Positions 50,929 to 59,316 of a DNA stretch of 64,000 nt are shown in pieces. A program made the translations under genes and the position numbers. The stretch is from Alterinioella nitratireducens (GTDB taxonomy: Bacteria; Pseudomonadota; Alphaproteobacteria; Rhodobacterales; Rhodobacteraceae), in contig NZ_JABJVX010000005.1 of NCBI RefSeq assembly GCF_013155465.1, positions 186,001 through 250,000 on the forward strand, read 5' to 3'. The notes under the pieces are model-generated. The model saw only the letters and a list, made by a program, of their open reading frames with translations. It ran no database searches and was not told the DNA's origin. Every line of letters begins with the position of its first letter. Within the stretch, counting starts at the first letter, position 1.

Positions 50929-51792
50929 TCACGCCACCGCGCGGCGGTAGAGGTGCCATGTCGCGTGCCCCAGAACCGGCATCACCAGGATCAGCCCCAG
51001 GAAGGCGGGGATCGAGCCAAGCACCAGCCCCACGGCCACGATCAGGCCCCAGGCGGCCACGGTCTTCGGGTTCTCCCGCGTGACCTGCCACGAGGTGGCG
51101 ACCGCCCGCGGCAGCCCGACATTGCGATCAAGAAGCAGCGGAAAGGACACGATGCTGATGGCCAGAACCACGGCGGCAAACGCGGCCCCCACCGGAATCC
51201 CGATCAGCATCATCATCCACCCCGCCCCGGTGCCGAAGACATCGCCGATGAAGGCGCTGGCCGAGGCGGGCATCTCCGGCCCCATCGTGGCCAGGTAGAC
51301 CACAAAGGCGGCCCCCATCCAGCCCAAAAACAGCGTCAGCAGCACAAGCCCCAACAGCACCATGGCCCCGACCGATGGCGCGCTGAAGAGGTGCGCCGCA
51401 TCGCCCCAGGACGCGGGCGCGCCCATCTCGCGGCGGCGGCTCAATTCATAGAGCCCGATCGCCGCCACCGGCCCGAGCAGGGCAAACCCCGCCATCAGCG
51501 GAAAGACGAAGGGCGCAAGGGCGGCGTTGAAGGCGGCCCAGACCAGGGCCAGGCCGATGACGGGATAGAACAGGCACAGAAACATCACATCCGAGCGGAA
51601 CACCGCGAAATCGTCCATGCCGGCGCGCAGCGCATCGCGGATATCCTGCATCCCGATCTGCTGCACCTTGGGCGGCGTATCGGCCCGGTCGCTGCGCACA
51701 TGCCCAACCATGTCGGCCAGGTGCGTGCCGGTCCGCCCGAGCGATTGCGCGCTCCATGACAGTGGATTTCCGATTGTCCTGGTCTTGGCCAT
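50929..51792 (-). CDS. DUF2189 family membrane protein
   Basis: The 287-residue protein has an N-terminal soluble segment (about 1-60, TIGNPLSWSAQSLGRTGTHLA) followed by the DUF2189 region with about six transmembrane helices, including LCLFYPVIGLALVWAAF and GWMMMLIGIPVGAAFAAVV. Members often neighbour cytochrome oxidase genes in Rhodobacteraceae; here it stands alone between truB and the DUF1643 gene. Function unknown. The start at 51792 has GAGGGTAG upstream. Confidence 0.8.
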   Translation of the reverse strand: MAKTRTIGNPLSWSAQSLGRTGTHLADMVGHVRSDRADTPPKVQQIGMQDIRDALRAGMDDFAVFRSDVMFLCLFYPVIGLALVWAAFNAALAPFVFPLMAGFALLGPVAAIGLYELSRRREMGAPASWGDAAHLFSAPSVGAMVLLGLVLLTLFLGWMGAAFVVYLATMGPEMPASASAFIGDVFGTGAGWMMMLIGIPVGAAFAAVVLAISIVSFPLLLDRNVGLPRAVATSWQVTRENPKTVAAWGLIVAVGLVLGSIPAFLGLILVMPVLGHATWHLYRRAVA

Positions 51793-51954
51793 ACTACCCT
51801 CCTGTCGCATCCAGACTGATCCGGGAAGATGCGCGGGGGGCGCGGGCGCGGGGGGCGTCAGGCGCACGCGCAGCATGACACCTTCCATCTGGATTGACCC
51901 TAGCACAGATAGGAGCGGCCCGCTGACACATCCGCGCGAGGGCGGTGTGAGGCG

Positions 51955-52857
51955 TCAGAGGTTGAACACCCGCGAGGGATGCACCTCGCCACCGCGATAG
52001 ATGCCCACGGCCAGCGGCTGGCCGTCATGGCTGACCCAGACCTCCTCGCCATATTCCGCTGTGCCAAGCACCTGGCCGGGATTGCCGTTCTTCAGCCGCG
52101 CCGCGCCTGCCACTGTTGCCCGCATCTCCTCCAGGTCGGCCAGCCCGACCTCGACCGGCAATAGATGCGCGTCCAGCGCGGGGTCTTTCGCAAGCTCCTC
52201 GATCAGGGCGAGGCTGATCGCCTCTTCCACGTCGAACGGCCCCGACCAAACCCGGCGCAATTCGCGCACATGACCAAGACAGCCCAGTCCCTCGCCCAGG
52301 TCGCGCGCGATGGACCGCACATAACCGCCCTTGCCGCAGACCATCTCCAGCACCGCGTGATCCGGGTCGGGACGTGCCAGCAAGGTCAGGCTCTCGACAT
52401 AGAGATCGCGCGCGGCCAGCTCGATCTCCTCGCCCTCGCGGGCCAGCTTGTAGGCGCGTTCGCCGTCGATCTTCACGGCCGAGAACCTGGGCGGCACCTG
52501 TTGGATGTCGCCCACGAAACCGGGCAGCGCGGCCTCGATCTGCGCATCCGAGGGGCGCGCGTCACTTGTCTCCAGCACCTCGCCCTCGGCATCGTCGGTA
52601 TTGGTGGCAGCCCCGAAGCGCACCGTGAACACGTAGGCTTTCAAGGCATCGGTGATATAGGGAACCGTCTTGGTCGCCTCGCCCAGCGCCACCGCCAGCA
52701 CGCCCGTCGCATCGGGGTCCAGCGTGCCCGCATGGCCCGCCTTCTTCGCGTCCAGCGCCCAGCGCACCTTGTTGACCACGGCAGTCGAGGTCGGCCCGGC
52801 GGGCTTGTCCACCACCAGCCAGCCGGAAATATCGCGTCCCTTGCGTTTGCGTGCCAT
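51955..52857 (-). CDS. truB: tRNA pseudouridine(55) synthase TruB
   Basis: The 300-residue enzyme makes the universal pseudouridine in the T-loop of tRNAs. It shows [19 protein letters not shown] (about 13-31), the catalytic Asp motif [12 protein letters not shown] (about 38-49) and [17 protein letters not shown]. The C-terminal PUA-like region ends [10 protein letters not shown]. It is 30 bp after the DUF2233 gene in the rbfA-DUF2233-truB operon. In other bacteria rpsO follows truB; here the next gene is a DUF2189 gene. Confidence 0.95.
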   Translation of the reverse strand: MARKRKGRDISGWLVVDKPAGPTSTAVVNKVRWALDAKKAGHAGTLDPDATGVLAVALGEATKTVPYITDALKAYVFTVRFGAATNTDDAEGEVLETSDARPSDAQIEAALPGFVGDIQQVPPRFSAVKIDGERAYKLAREGEEIELAARDLYVESLTLLARPDPDHAVLEMVCGKGGYVRSIARDLGEGLGCLGHVRELRRVWSGPFDVEEAISLALIEELAKDPALDAHLLPVEVGLADLEEMRATVAGAARLKNGNPGQVLGTAEYGEEVWVSHDGQPLAVGIYRGGEVHPSRVFNL

Positions 52858-52887
52858 CTCAACCCTCGCTCGCGGAAAGACCGCCTG

Positions 52888-53634
52888 CTAGCCGCCGCCG
52901 CCCCCGGCGTCAATGACGGTGCCCAGAATGGGGCCGAGCCAGAAGCCGAAATCGTTGCGCCCATGATCCGGCGCGTAAAGCCGCGACACCCGCCCATCGA
53001 GGTAGAGCGCGTTTGCCACCCCCAGATAATCCCGGAAAAACCGCCCGAACTGGTGGAAATTCACCATATCGTTGGAGATCGCGAAATAGGCGCGCGTGCC
53101 GGTCGTATCCACCCCCACCCCGTTGCGGATGTTGAGCGAGGTGCTATCGGCCAGGAACCGCGGATGCAACGCGCCGTCGATAACCAGCATCGGCCCCGAT
53201 TGCGTCGCATGGCGGCAGGCGGGGGGGTCGGCCGCATAGGCACGGCTCTCGATCACCTGCGCACGGCCCGCCTGAATGCAGAAGACGCCGTTGGGCAGCA
53301 ACCCGAAATTCCCCGGCCCCGCCGAGGTGACGAGGCCATGCTCCTGCACCCCGTCCTCGATATAGAGGCCGACTGGGGCGCGATCCTCGTGATACATGCC
53401 GCCATTGATGGCAAAGCCCAGGCGTTCGCCGGGGCCAAGACTGCTGTCCACCGCGCCGAACTGGCCCAGGATCTCGCCCGCATCGTCGCGCAGAAAGAGG
53501 CGCAGATCCTCGCGCGTCAGGTCGACCTCGCACAGCGTGAACCCGGCCCCGTCGAACGTCACATCGGCGCAGGTGACCGCGCCCGCCATCCCCGGCATCA
53601 GCCAAACCAGTGCCGCCGCGATCAGCCCGCGCAT
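52888..53634 (-). CDS. phosphodiester glycosidase family (DUF2233/NAGPA) secreted protein
   Basis: The 248-residue protein has a signal peptide (1-19, ending AGAV). The DUF2233 pattern is visible: FAINGGMYHEDRAPVGLYIEDG (about 74-95), SGPMLVIDG (about 150) and RNGVGVDTTGTRAYFAIS (about 169). It resembles the catalytic fold of the human uncovering enzyme, which hydrolyses GlcNAc phosphodiesters, so it may trim a glycan phosphodiester in the periplasm. It sits 1 bp after rbfA and 30 bp before truB, an odd place for a secreted enzyme. Confidence 0.85.
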   Translation of the reverse strand: MRGLIAAALVWLMPGMAGAVTCADVTFDGAGFTLCEVDLTREDLRLFLRDDAGEILGQFGAVDSSLGPGERLGFAINGGMYHEDRAPVGLYIEDGVQEHGLVTSAGPGNFGLLPNGVFCIQAGRAQVIESRAYAADPPACRHATQSGPMLVIDGALHPRFLADSTSLNIRNGVGVDTTGTRAYFAISNDMVNFHQFGRFFRDYLGVANALYLDGRVSRLYAPDHGRNDFGFWLGPILGTVIDAGGGGG

Positions 53635-53635
53635 C

Positions 53636-54031
53636 CTATTCGTCCAGGTCCTGGCGCACCTTGTCCTGTGCGAACATGGCCCGCGTCGCGTCCAGCTTGT
53701 CGAAGGTGTCGTCGATCAGGAACCGCAGGTCAGGCGCGTATTTCAGCGTCATCGCCTTGCCGATGGCGCGGCGCAGCTCATGCTTGTTGCGCTTCAGCGC
53801 CTGGATCGCCTCCTCGCGCTTGTCGCCGCCCAGGGGCAGCACATAGGCCGTGGCGATCTTGAGGTCGGGCGAAGTCCGCACCTCGCCCACCGTGATCGAC
53901 ATCGCGTTCAACTCGGGGTCATGGATCTGGCCCTGCATCAGCACGTCCGACAGGGTGCGGCGGATCAGCTCGCCAACGCGCAGTTGACGCTGCGACGGGC
54001 CGGGGCCGTCGTGAAACTTGTTCTTTGCCAT
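53636..54031 (-). CDS. rbfA: ribosome-binding factor A
   Basis: The 131-residue 30S maturation factor is a KH-fold protein. It shows [20 protein letters not shown] at the N-terminus, the block [19 protein letters not shown] and [16 protein letters not shown] with the characteristic Pro-Asp-Leu. ATG 54031 is chosen; an upstream extension to 54100 has no similarity. It heads the rbfA-DUF2233-truB operon and diverges from dapB, with 121 bp between them. Confidence 0.94.
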   Translation of the reverse strand: MAKNKFHDGPGPSQRQLRVGELIRRTLSDVLMQGQIHDPELNAMSITVGEVRTSPDLKIATAYVLPLGGDKREEAIQALKRNKHELRRAIGKAMTLKYAPDLRFLIDDTFDKLDATRAMFAQDKVRQDLDE

Positions 54032-54152
54032 GGCACGCGCTCCTTTTGCCCCTCCACCTAAGCGATCGCCCCGCCCCTCGCAAGAGAAGCGCTTTGCCAC
54101 CGGCGGTCCTCTGCGCTATGCCGATTTCAACAGGATCAGGAGGGCCATGGCC

Positions 54153-54974
54153 ATGCAGGGCAGCGTTGGAATTGCGGTAATGGGCGCGTCGGGGCGCATG
54201 GGCCGGATGCTGATCGAGGTGATCAACGACAGCGCGGCCGCGCATCTGGTCGCCGTCACCGAACGCCCCGGCCATGACTGGGCGGGCCGCGACCTGGGCG
54301 AGGCGATGGGCGGGGCCGCAACCGGCGTGCCGGTCCATGCCGATCCCATCGACGCCATCGTGAACGCGCAGGCGGTGATCGACTTCACCACGCCCGATGC
54401 CACGGTGGATCATGCGCTTCTGACCGCACAGGCGCGCTGCGTGCATGTCATCGGCACGACCGGGTTTGCGCAGGAGCATCTGGACAAGCTGGAACACGCC
54501 GCCCGCCATGCCACCATCATCCGGGCCGGCAACATGAGCCTTGGCGTCAACCTGCTGGTGCAGATCACCCGCCAGGTCGCCGCGGCCCTGGACGAGGATT
54601 TCGACATCGAGGTGATCGAGGCGCATCATCACCACAAGGTCGACGCGCCCTCGGGCACCGCGCTGATGCTGGGTCAGGCCGCCGCCGAAGGGCGCGGCAT
54701 CGACCTCGACATCGCCTCGGACAGGGGCCGCGACGGCATCACCGGCCCCCGCCAGCGCGGCCATATCGGGTTCTCCAACATCCGCGGCGGCGACATTGTC
54801 GGCGAACATGACGTGCTCTTCGCGGGCCAGGGCGAGCGCATTACCCTCAGCCACAAGGCCACGGATCGCTCCGTCTTCGCGCGCGGCGCGCTCAAGGCCG
54901 CGCTCTGGGGTCAGGGCAAGGGGCCGGGTCAGTTCGACATGCTGGATGTGCTGGGCCTGTCGCCCACCGGCTGA
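54153..54974 (+). CDS. dapB: 4-hydroxy-tetrahydrodipicolinate reductase
   Basis: The 273-residue enzyme reduces HTPA in lysine and diaminopimelate synthesis; its length equals the E. coli protein. It has the nucleotide motif [12 protein letters not shown] (about 6-17), the [11 protein letters not shown] segment and the catalytic block [19 protein letters not shown], with the His and Lys used in proton transfer. The C-terminal RHAALWGQG-like part is seen as [23 protein letters not shown] 54153 has AGGAGG nine bases upstream; ATG 54147 is too close to it. Its 3' end overlaps the convergent PACE gene by 46 bp. Confidence 0.93.
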   Translation: MQGSVGIAVMGASGRMGRMLIEVINDSAAAHLVAVTERPGHDWAGRDLGEAMGGAATGVPVHADPIDAIVNAQAVIDFTTPDATVDHALLTAQARCVHVIGTTGFAQEHLDKLEHAARHATIIRAGNMSLGVNLLVQITRQVAAALDEDFDIEVIEAHHHHKVDAPSGTALMLGQAAAEGRGIDLDIASDRGRDGITGPRQRGHIGFSNIRGGDIVGEHDVLFAGQGERITLSHKATDRSVFARGALKAALWGQGKGPGQFDMLDVLGLSPTG

Positions 54975-55384
54975 GAGCGCACCGGAAACACCACGTCATA
55001 GGCCCAGTTGAAGACGAAGGCATAGACCAGGAAGAACCCCGCGAAGGCGACATCCATCACCACCGCCTGCCACAGGGTCACGCCCAGATACCAGGCGATG
55101 ACCGGCGCCAGCACGAGCAATAGCCCAAGCTCGAACAGCACCGAATGCCCGACCCGCATCAGCGGCGTCTTGGCGGTATGGCCCAGCGCCCGCTGCATGG
55201 CGTGATCGAAGCCCAGGTTGAAGACATAGTTCCAGATCATCGCCAGCGTCGCCCCGATCACCGATAACACGCCGATATCGTGCAGCGGAAAGCCGAACAC
55301 CCAGGCGCCCAGCGGCGCGACAAGGATCAGCGCGATGACCTCGAAGCTGATGGCGTGGCGGATGCGGTCTGCGGGGCGGCGCAT
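54929..55384 (-). CDS. PACE-family transmembrane efflux-like protein
   Basis: The 151-residue protein has four transmembrane helices in two repeats of the PACE (bacterial transmembrane pair) family: [20 protein letters not shown] and later [20 protein letters not shown], each with the conserved acidic residue in FE. The loop [13 protein letters not shown] is also typical. PACE proteins export biguanides and similar compounds or polyamines. The gene overlaps the convergent dapB end, so the stop region codes on both strands. Confidence 0.88.
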   Translation of the reverse strand: MRRPADRIRHAISFEVIALILVAPLGAWVFGFPLHDIGVLSVIGATLAMIWNYVFNLGFDHAMQRALGHTAKTPLMRVGHSVLFELGLLLVLAPVIAWYLGVTLWQAVVMDVAFAGFFLVYAFVFNWAYDVVFPVRSQPVGDRPSTSSMSN

Positions 55385-55497
55385 GGGGATGTCCCTCTCT
55401 CATATCCTCGGGTCGTCCCGAAATATTGAGCCCCCCAAAACAGGGGCGGAGGTCGTCCTCGCTTGGCCCCTTTGATATACCGCCGAACGGCCCGCCT

Positions 55498-55926
55498 TCA
55501 ACCCGCCAGCAAATCCGCCAGCGCCCCCCGCGCCCGCGTCACATCGGCCAGCGTGTAGCCATCCAGCGCCGCAAAGAACGCCTCGCGCGCCTCGGCGAAG
55601 GGTCCGCGCAATCCGCAGGCCGGTTGCAGGATGCAGGTCGAGGAGGTGCCGAAACACTCGACCACCGGATCGTCGCTTTTCAGCGCCCGCACCACCGCGC
55701 CGATATTGATCTGCTCGGGCGCGCGCGCCAGGGTCAGGCCACCCGTGCGCCCGCGCTCCGATGCGACGAACCCCTGCCGGGTCAGCTCCGCCCCCACCTT
55801 GGCCAGGTGATGCTCGGATAACCCGTAAAGCCGCGCGATGGCCGAAACCGGCAACCGCTCGGGCGCGCGCACGGCCAGCACCATCAGGATGCGCAGGGCG
55901 TAATCGGTGAACTTGTCCAACTGCAT
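55498..55926 (-). CDS. Rrf2-family regulator, NsrR-like
   Basis: The 142-residue Fe-S regulator has the Rrf2 helix-turn-helix TDYALRILMVLA then SAIARLYGLSEHHLAKVGAE, and the dimer region. Three cysteines at 91, 98 and 104 match the NsrR cluster ligands in number and place (E. coli NsrR uses three close cysteines). It lies divergently from a small membrane protein and a truncated haemoglobin gene, a typical nitric-oxide response arrangement. A GCATT-TGC-AATGC palindrome lies right between them. Confidence 0.87.
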   Translation of the reverse strand: MQLDKFTDYALRILMVLAVRAPERLPVSAIARLYGLSEHHLAKVGAELTRQGFVASERGRTGGLTLARAPEQINIGAVVRALKSDDPVVECFGTSSTCILQPACGLRGPFAEAREAFFAALDGYTLADVTRARGALADLLAG

Positions 55927-55938
55927 GGGCTAAATTTA

Positions 55939-55951
55939 GCATTTGCAATGC
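55939..55951. promoter_or_regulatory. palindromic operator, NsrR-like
   Basis: GCATT-TGC-AATGC is a perfect dyad 12 bp upstream of the nsrR-like start codon and in the 81-bp divergent region. NsrR sites in other bacteria are also AT-containing GCATT-type palindromes. Confidence 0.6.
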
Positions 55952-56007
55952 GTATTTGAAAGCGATAATATTCCGCAAGTGAAATACCGATTATATGGAC
56001 GCCCGAC

Positions 56008-56163
56008 ATGACCCTCGCTGACCTCATCCTCTGGCCCGGCACGAAAATCTGCGAATGGCTGGGGGTAGAGCCGACCTCGGATAGCGGCCTCATCCGCTCG
56101 ATGTTCAACACCTTCGTCTATCTCATCATCTTCCTGATCATCGCCTGGATTGCCGTGGCATGA
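56008..56163 (+). CDS. 51-residue membrane protein upstream of truncated haemoglobin
   Basis: A short gene runs from ATG 56008 to TGA 56161-56163 (51 codons). The N-terminal part (MTLADLILWPGTKICEWLG) is amphipathic. A single transmembrane helix covers about residues 33-50 (NTFVYLIIFLIIAWIAVA). Its stop overlaps the haemoglobin start (ATGA), so the two are coupled. The divergent NsrR-like gene and operator suggest nitric-oxide induction. I do not recognise a family. Confidence 0.65.
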   Translation: MTLADLILWPGTKICEWLGVEPTSDSGLIRSMFNTFVYLIIFLIIAWIAVA

Positions 56164-56558
56164 GCGCGCTGGCCCGCTTTCCCGTCACGCCCGCGCAGAT
56201 CGACCGCGTGGTGCAGGTCTTCTACGCCCGCATCCGCGCCCACCCCGATCTCGGCCCGATCTTCGCCGCGCATATCCACGACTGGCCCGCCCATGAGGAG
56301 AAGATCGCCCGCTTCTGGCGCAACGCGATCCTGCTGGAACGGTCCTATGACGGCAACCCGATGCGCACCCACATGGCCGCGGGCAATGTCCGCTCGGATC
56401 ATTTCCCGGCCTGGCTGGCGGAATTCGACGCCGTCCTGCGGGCGGAGCTTTCCCCCGACCTCGCCGCCGCCTGGTCCGCCCTCGCCCATCGCATCGGCCA
56501 GGGTCTCAGCTTCGGCCTCGATCACTACGGGCGCGGGGTGCCCAACCTTGCAAGCTGA
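56160..56558 (+). CDS. group III truncated haemoglobin
   Basis: The 132-residue 2/2 globin begins ARFPVTPAQIDRVVQVFYARI, with the group III pattern YDGNPMRTHMAAG (proximal His likely His71) and HFPAWLAEFDAVL. It lacks the Gly-Gly motifs of groups I and II, as is normal for group III. Members bind O2 and NO; the NsrR-like regulator and the small membrane protein in front suggest NO detoxification or sensing. It follows the 51-residue gene with an ATGA overlap. Confidence 0.88.
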   Translation: MSALARFPVTPAQIDRVVQVFYARIRAHPDLGPIFAAHIHDWPAHEEKIARFWRNAILLERSYDGNPMRTHMAAGNVRSDHFPAWLAEFDAVLRAELSPDLAAAWSALAHRIGQGLSFGLDHYGRGVPNLAS

Positions 56559-56640
56559 CGACCCCTCCGATTCGTGACCGGCCCGAACCTTGACAGACCC
56601 GCCCCGGACCCTTCGATTATAAGGTGATCGGAGGCCCGAA

Positions 56641-57453
56641 ATGACCCAATCGTCACCGCCCGAAAACGGCTCGCTGCTGCAGCGCATCGGTGCTGCCATC
56701 GCCGAAAAGCTGACCCGCCAGAGCCGCGGATACGAGCCCTATACGCCGTCGGATCAGGAGACGCTGCTGGCAACCCTGAAACCCGGCGACATCTTGCTGG
56801 TCGAAGGCAACGCGCGGATCTCGGGCGCGATCAAGTATCTTACGCAGTCCACCTGGTCGCACGCCGCGATCTATGTCGGCGACGCGCTGCCCGCGCCTCG
56901 GGACGGCGCCGACCGCCCCCGCCTGATCGAGGTCAACGTGGCCGATGGCTGCGTCGCGGTGCCGCTGTCGAAATATGCCTGCTTCAACACCCGCATCTGC
57001 CGCCCCGTGGGCCTGACCGAAAGCGAATGCCGCCAGGTGACCGATTTCATGATCGACAAGCTCGGCCTGCGCTACGACCTGCGCAACATCGTCGACCTCA
57101 TGCGCTATTTCCTGCCCACCCCGCCGGTGCCCGTGCGCTGGCGGCGCCGCATGATCGCGCTTGGCTCGGGCGACCCGACACGGGCGATCTGTTCCTCGCT
57201 CATCGCGCAGGCGTTCCAGTCGATCACCTACCCGATCCTGCCCGACGTGGTGCGCCGCGAAGGGATCAGCGACTATGCCGAGCGGGAGATCTACCACATC
57301 CGCCACCACTCCCTCTTCGCGCCGCGCGATTTCGACCTGTCGCCCTATTTCCAGATCATCAAGCCGACCCTGACAGGGGAATTCGACTTCCGCACGTTCC
57401 CCTGGGGTGAGGCGGAGGATGAGGAGGTGGTGGAGGTGGCAGAGGCGTCTTGA
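56641..57453 (+). CDS. YiiX/YebB-like NlpC/P60-type cysteine hydrolase
   Basis: The 270-residue protein has the permuted NlpC/P60 pattern: GDILLVEGNARISGAIKYLTQSTWSHAAIYVG (His near residue 81), LIEVNVADG, and a C-terminal CSSLIAQAF with the catalytic Cys. This order is typical of the YiiX/YebB group, whose members may cleave lipids or lipid-linked peptides. There is no signal peptide. GGAGG precedes the ATG. It stands alone. Confidence 0.83.
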   Translation: MTQSSPPENGSLLQRIGAAIAEKLTRQSRGYEPYTPSDQETLLATLKPGDILLVEGNARISGAIKYLTQSTWSHAAIYVGDALPAPRDGADRPRLIEVNVADGCVAVPLSKYACFNTRICRPVGLTESECRQVTDFMIDKLGLRYDLRNIVDLMRYFLPTPPVPVRWRRRMIALGSGDPTRAICSSLIAQAFQSITYPILPDVVRREGISDYAEREIYHIRHHSLFAPRDFDLSPYFQIIKPTLTGEFDFRTFPWGEAEDEEVVEVAEAS

Positions 57454-57643
57454 GCCACAGGTGGCCCAATCGGCCCGCGCAGCCACCGAAAACCGCGCCT
57501 CTTTCAATCGCCACCGCCCGGAGGAACCCCCGCGCGGCAGGTCTACCCCGCGCGACCAGCAAATCACGCCCCCGATCCGCGAAGCAGACCGTGAAAGAAT
57601 AGCTGGCCCCTCTTGCCCTCATCCGGCGGTAATTCGGCATGGG

Positions 57644-57675
57644 CCGATCCTGCCGGGACGCTGGCCAAGGATCGG
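57644..57675 (+). other. hairpin in a 312-bp gene-free gap
   Basis: CCGATCCT (57644-57651) and AGGATCGG (57668-57675) are perfect 8-bp arms. They are the only structure I see between 57454 and 57765; no gene or clear promoter is visible there. Confidence 0.4.
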
Positions 57676-57765
57676 TTGTCCCCTCACGCGCCCAAACAAC
57701 CGCGTGACCGGCCCTATCCCGGCCCCCCGAGACCGGCTATCCAGACCAGAACCGGAGTCCCGCCC

Positions 57766-58128
57766 ATGCGCCTCACGACCCTCCTGCCTGCCGCCCTCCT
57801 CCTGGCCCTCGTCTGGGCCACGGACCTCACGGCAAGCCTCGGCGCGCATCCCTGGTGGTCGGGCAAGGTGGTGCTGATCGGCGCGGCTCTGGGTCTGGCG
57901 CTCGTCTGGCTCGCCAGCCTGCGCATCGCCGCCCTGCCGCTCACCCTCACCTTCCTGATCGCCACGGGCCTCGCGGGCGCGGCGGCGGTCCTCGGCAAGC
58001 GGGCCTTCGTCGCCTCCTTCGGTGACAACGCGCTGGCCGGGCAATTCTGGTTCTTCGGCTGGATCGCCACGATGGCCGCCCTCGCGGCGCTTGTCACCGC
58101 CCTCACCCAGCTGATCCGGCAACGCTAG
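57766..58128 (+). CDS. small integral membrane protein
   Basis: The 120-residue protein has four predicted transmembrane helices (about 4-20, 32-50, 54-72 and 92-115). It contains the loop LGKRAFVASFGDNALAGQFWFFGW, which may be conserved but matches no family I know. GGAG lies nine bases upstream of the ATG. Function unknown. It ends in a stack of inverted repeats before the convergent dodecin gene. Confidence 0.65.
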   Translation: MRLTTLLPAALLLALVWATDLTASLGAHPWWSGKVVLIGAALGLALVWLASLRIAALPLTLTFLIATGLAGAAAVLGKRAFVASFGDNALAGQFWFFGWIATMAALAALVTALTQLIRQR

Positions 58129-58141
58129 GCACACCCGCCGT

Positions 58142-58185
58142 ATGCACAGGGGGTGCATGGGGGGGTGTACACATATGCACCCCCC
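58142..58185. terminator. stacked inverted repeats between convergent genes
   Basis: ATGCAC (58142-58147) and GTGCAT (58153-58158) form one small dyad. GGGGGGTG (58160-58167) and CACCCCCC (58178-58185) form an 8-bp perfect stem with a 10-nt loop containing ATATG. It could end both convergent transcripts. Confidence 0.5.
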
Positions 58186-58205
58186 TCAATCGGGCGATCT
58201 CGGCG

Positions 58206-58409
58206 TCAGTCTTCCAGCACGAAGGTGACCTTCAGCTTGACCCGGTATTCGCTGATCTTGCCGCCCTCGACGATGACGTTCTGGTCCTGGACCCAGGCCG
58301 ATTTGATGTTCTTGAGCGTGGCGGCGGCGCGCTCGATCCCGTTCTCGACGGCATCGTCGAAACTGCGGCCGGAGGAGGAAATGATCTCGGTAACGCGTGC
58401 GACGGACAT
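58206..58409 (-). CDS. dodecin family protein
   Basis: The 67-residue protein is a flavin/CoA-binding dodecamer subunit. It shows MSVARVTEIISSSGRSFDDAV and IKSAWVQDQNVIVEGG with a conserved Trp that stacks on flavin, ending YRVKLKVTFVLED. Dodecins buffer flavin. The start at 58409 is preferred; an upstream extension of seven codons is possible but unneeded. Confidence 0.93.
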   Translation of the reverse strand: MSVARVTEIISSSGRSFDDAVENGIERAAATLKNIKSAWVQDQNVIVEGGKISEYRVKLKVTFVLED

Positions 58410-58531
58410 GGGGGTTCTCCCTTGTTTCATGAGGCTTCAAGGCTAGAAGGACAGCCCCACACGCGCAACTCACCCCGCCTCACATGCGCGCCAAAGCGCT
58501 GAAACATGCCGGAAATCGGCGGCGCGCGGGC

Positions 58532-58621
58532 CTATCTGTTGATCAGACGCGACAGAAACTGAACCGCCCCGCCCGCCCACACGACCCACGATTGCCACGC
58601 CAACAAAAGGACCAGACCCAT
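58532..58621 (-). CDS. possible 29-residue hydrophobic peptide
   Basis: The gap 58410-58807 has no ordinary gene. On the minus strand an ATG at 58621 opens a 29-codon frame with a hydrophobic core (LVLLLAWQSWVVWAGGAV) and a basic C-terminus. A G-rich stretch precedes it but no convincing Shine-Dalgarno. It could be a real small membrane peptide or chance. Confidence 0.2.
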   Translation of the reverse strand: MGLVLLLAWQSWVVWAGGAVQFLSRLINR

Positions 58622-58807
58622 GCGCCCCGCCCCCAAAAGCCACCGCCCAGGCCCCGCCCCCCGCCGCGGCACCGCGGAAGCCCCGGTCCGCCAACCAAGA
58701 CCCCCCGTCCGCTTTGCCGACTGGGCGATGATCTGATCCGCCCTGCCGACCCCCTCCCGATGACAGGAAGCGATTCCCCCCACGCATCCTGTTGTCGTTT
58801 CAAGGGC

Positions 58808-59191
58808 TTAGTCAGGCAGCGGGCGCGGTTTCCCGTCCTCGTCGATGGCCACGAAAGTGAAGATCGCCTCGGTCACCTTCTCGCGCGCGCCGATGGTGCC
58901 GCGCCTGACCCAGGCCTCCACTTCGATCGCCATCGAGCTGCGCCCGACCCGCTTCAGCCGCGTATAGACGCAGAGCACATCGCCCACCGCGACGGGCCGG
59001 ATGAACTTCATCGCATCAACCGCCACGGTCGTCGCCCGCCCGCGCGAGCGCTCGCGCGACAAGATCCCCGCCGCAATGTCCATCTGGCTCAGCACCCAGC
59101 CGCCGAACACGTCCCCATTGCCGTTCACATCCGACGGCATGGCAACCGTGCGCAGGGTCAAGTCGCCCTCGGGGCCGGTTTCCTCTGGCAT
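58808..59191 (-). CDS. acyl-CoA thioesterase (YciA-like, hotdog fold)
   Basis: The 127-residue hotdog thioesterase shows LRTVAMPSDVNGNGDVFGGWVLSQMDIAAG (about 12-41), with the conserved Asn-Asp and Gly-Gly-Trp of YciA, and the strand KFIRPVAVGDVLCVYTRL. The active-site acidic residue in the helix is Asp. YciA cleaves short-chain acyl-CoAs in the cytoplasm. The start ATG 59191 is preferred (AGG upstream); 59198-59212 is also open. Confidence 0.87.
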   Translation of the reverse strand: MPEETGPEGDLTLRTVAMPSDVNGNGDVFGGWVLSQMDIAAGILSRERSRGRATTVAVDAMKFIRPVAVGDVLCVYTRLKRVGRSSMAIEVEAWVRRGTIGAREKVTEAIFTFVAIDEDGKPRPLPD

Positions 59192-59316
59192 CCTCGGTCC
59201 TTTCCTGTCCACGCCCCGCCGACACTCGCCCGCGCGGGTCGGGATTTCAAGACTGGTCAGCGGGGCACACCGGCCCTAGCATTGCCCACGATGACAGGTC
59301 GTTACGGAGAGACGTC

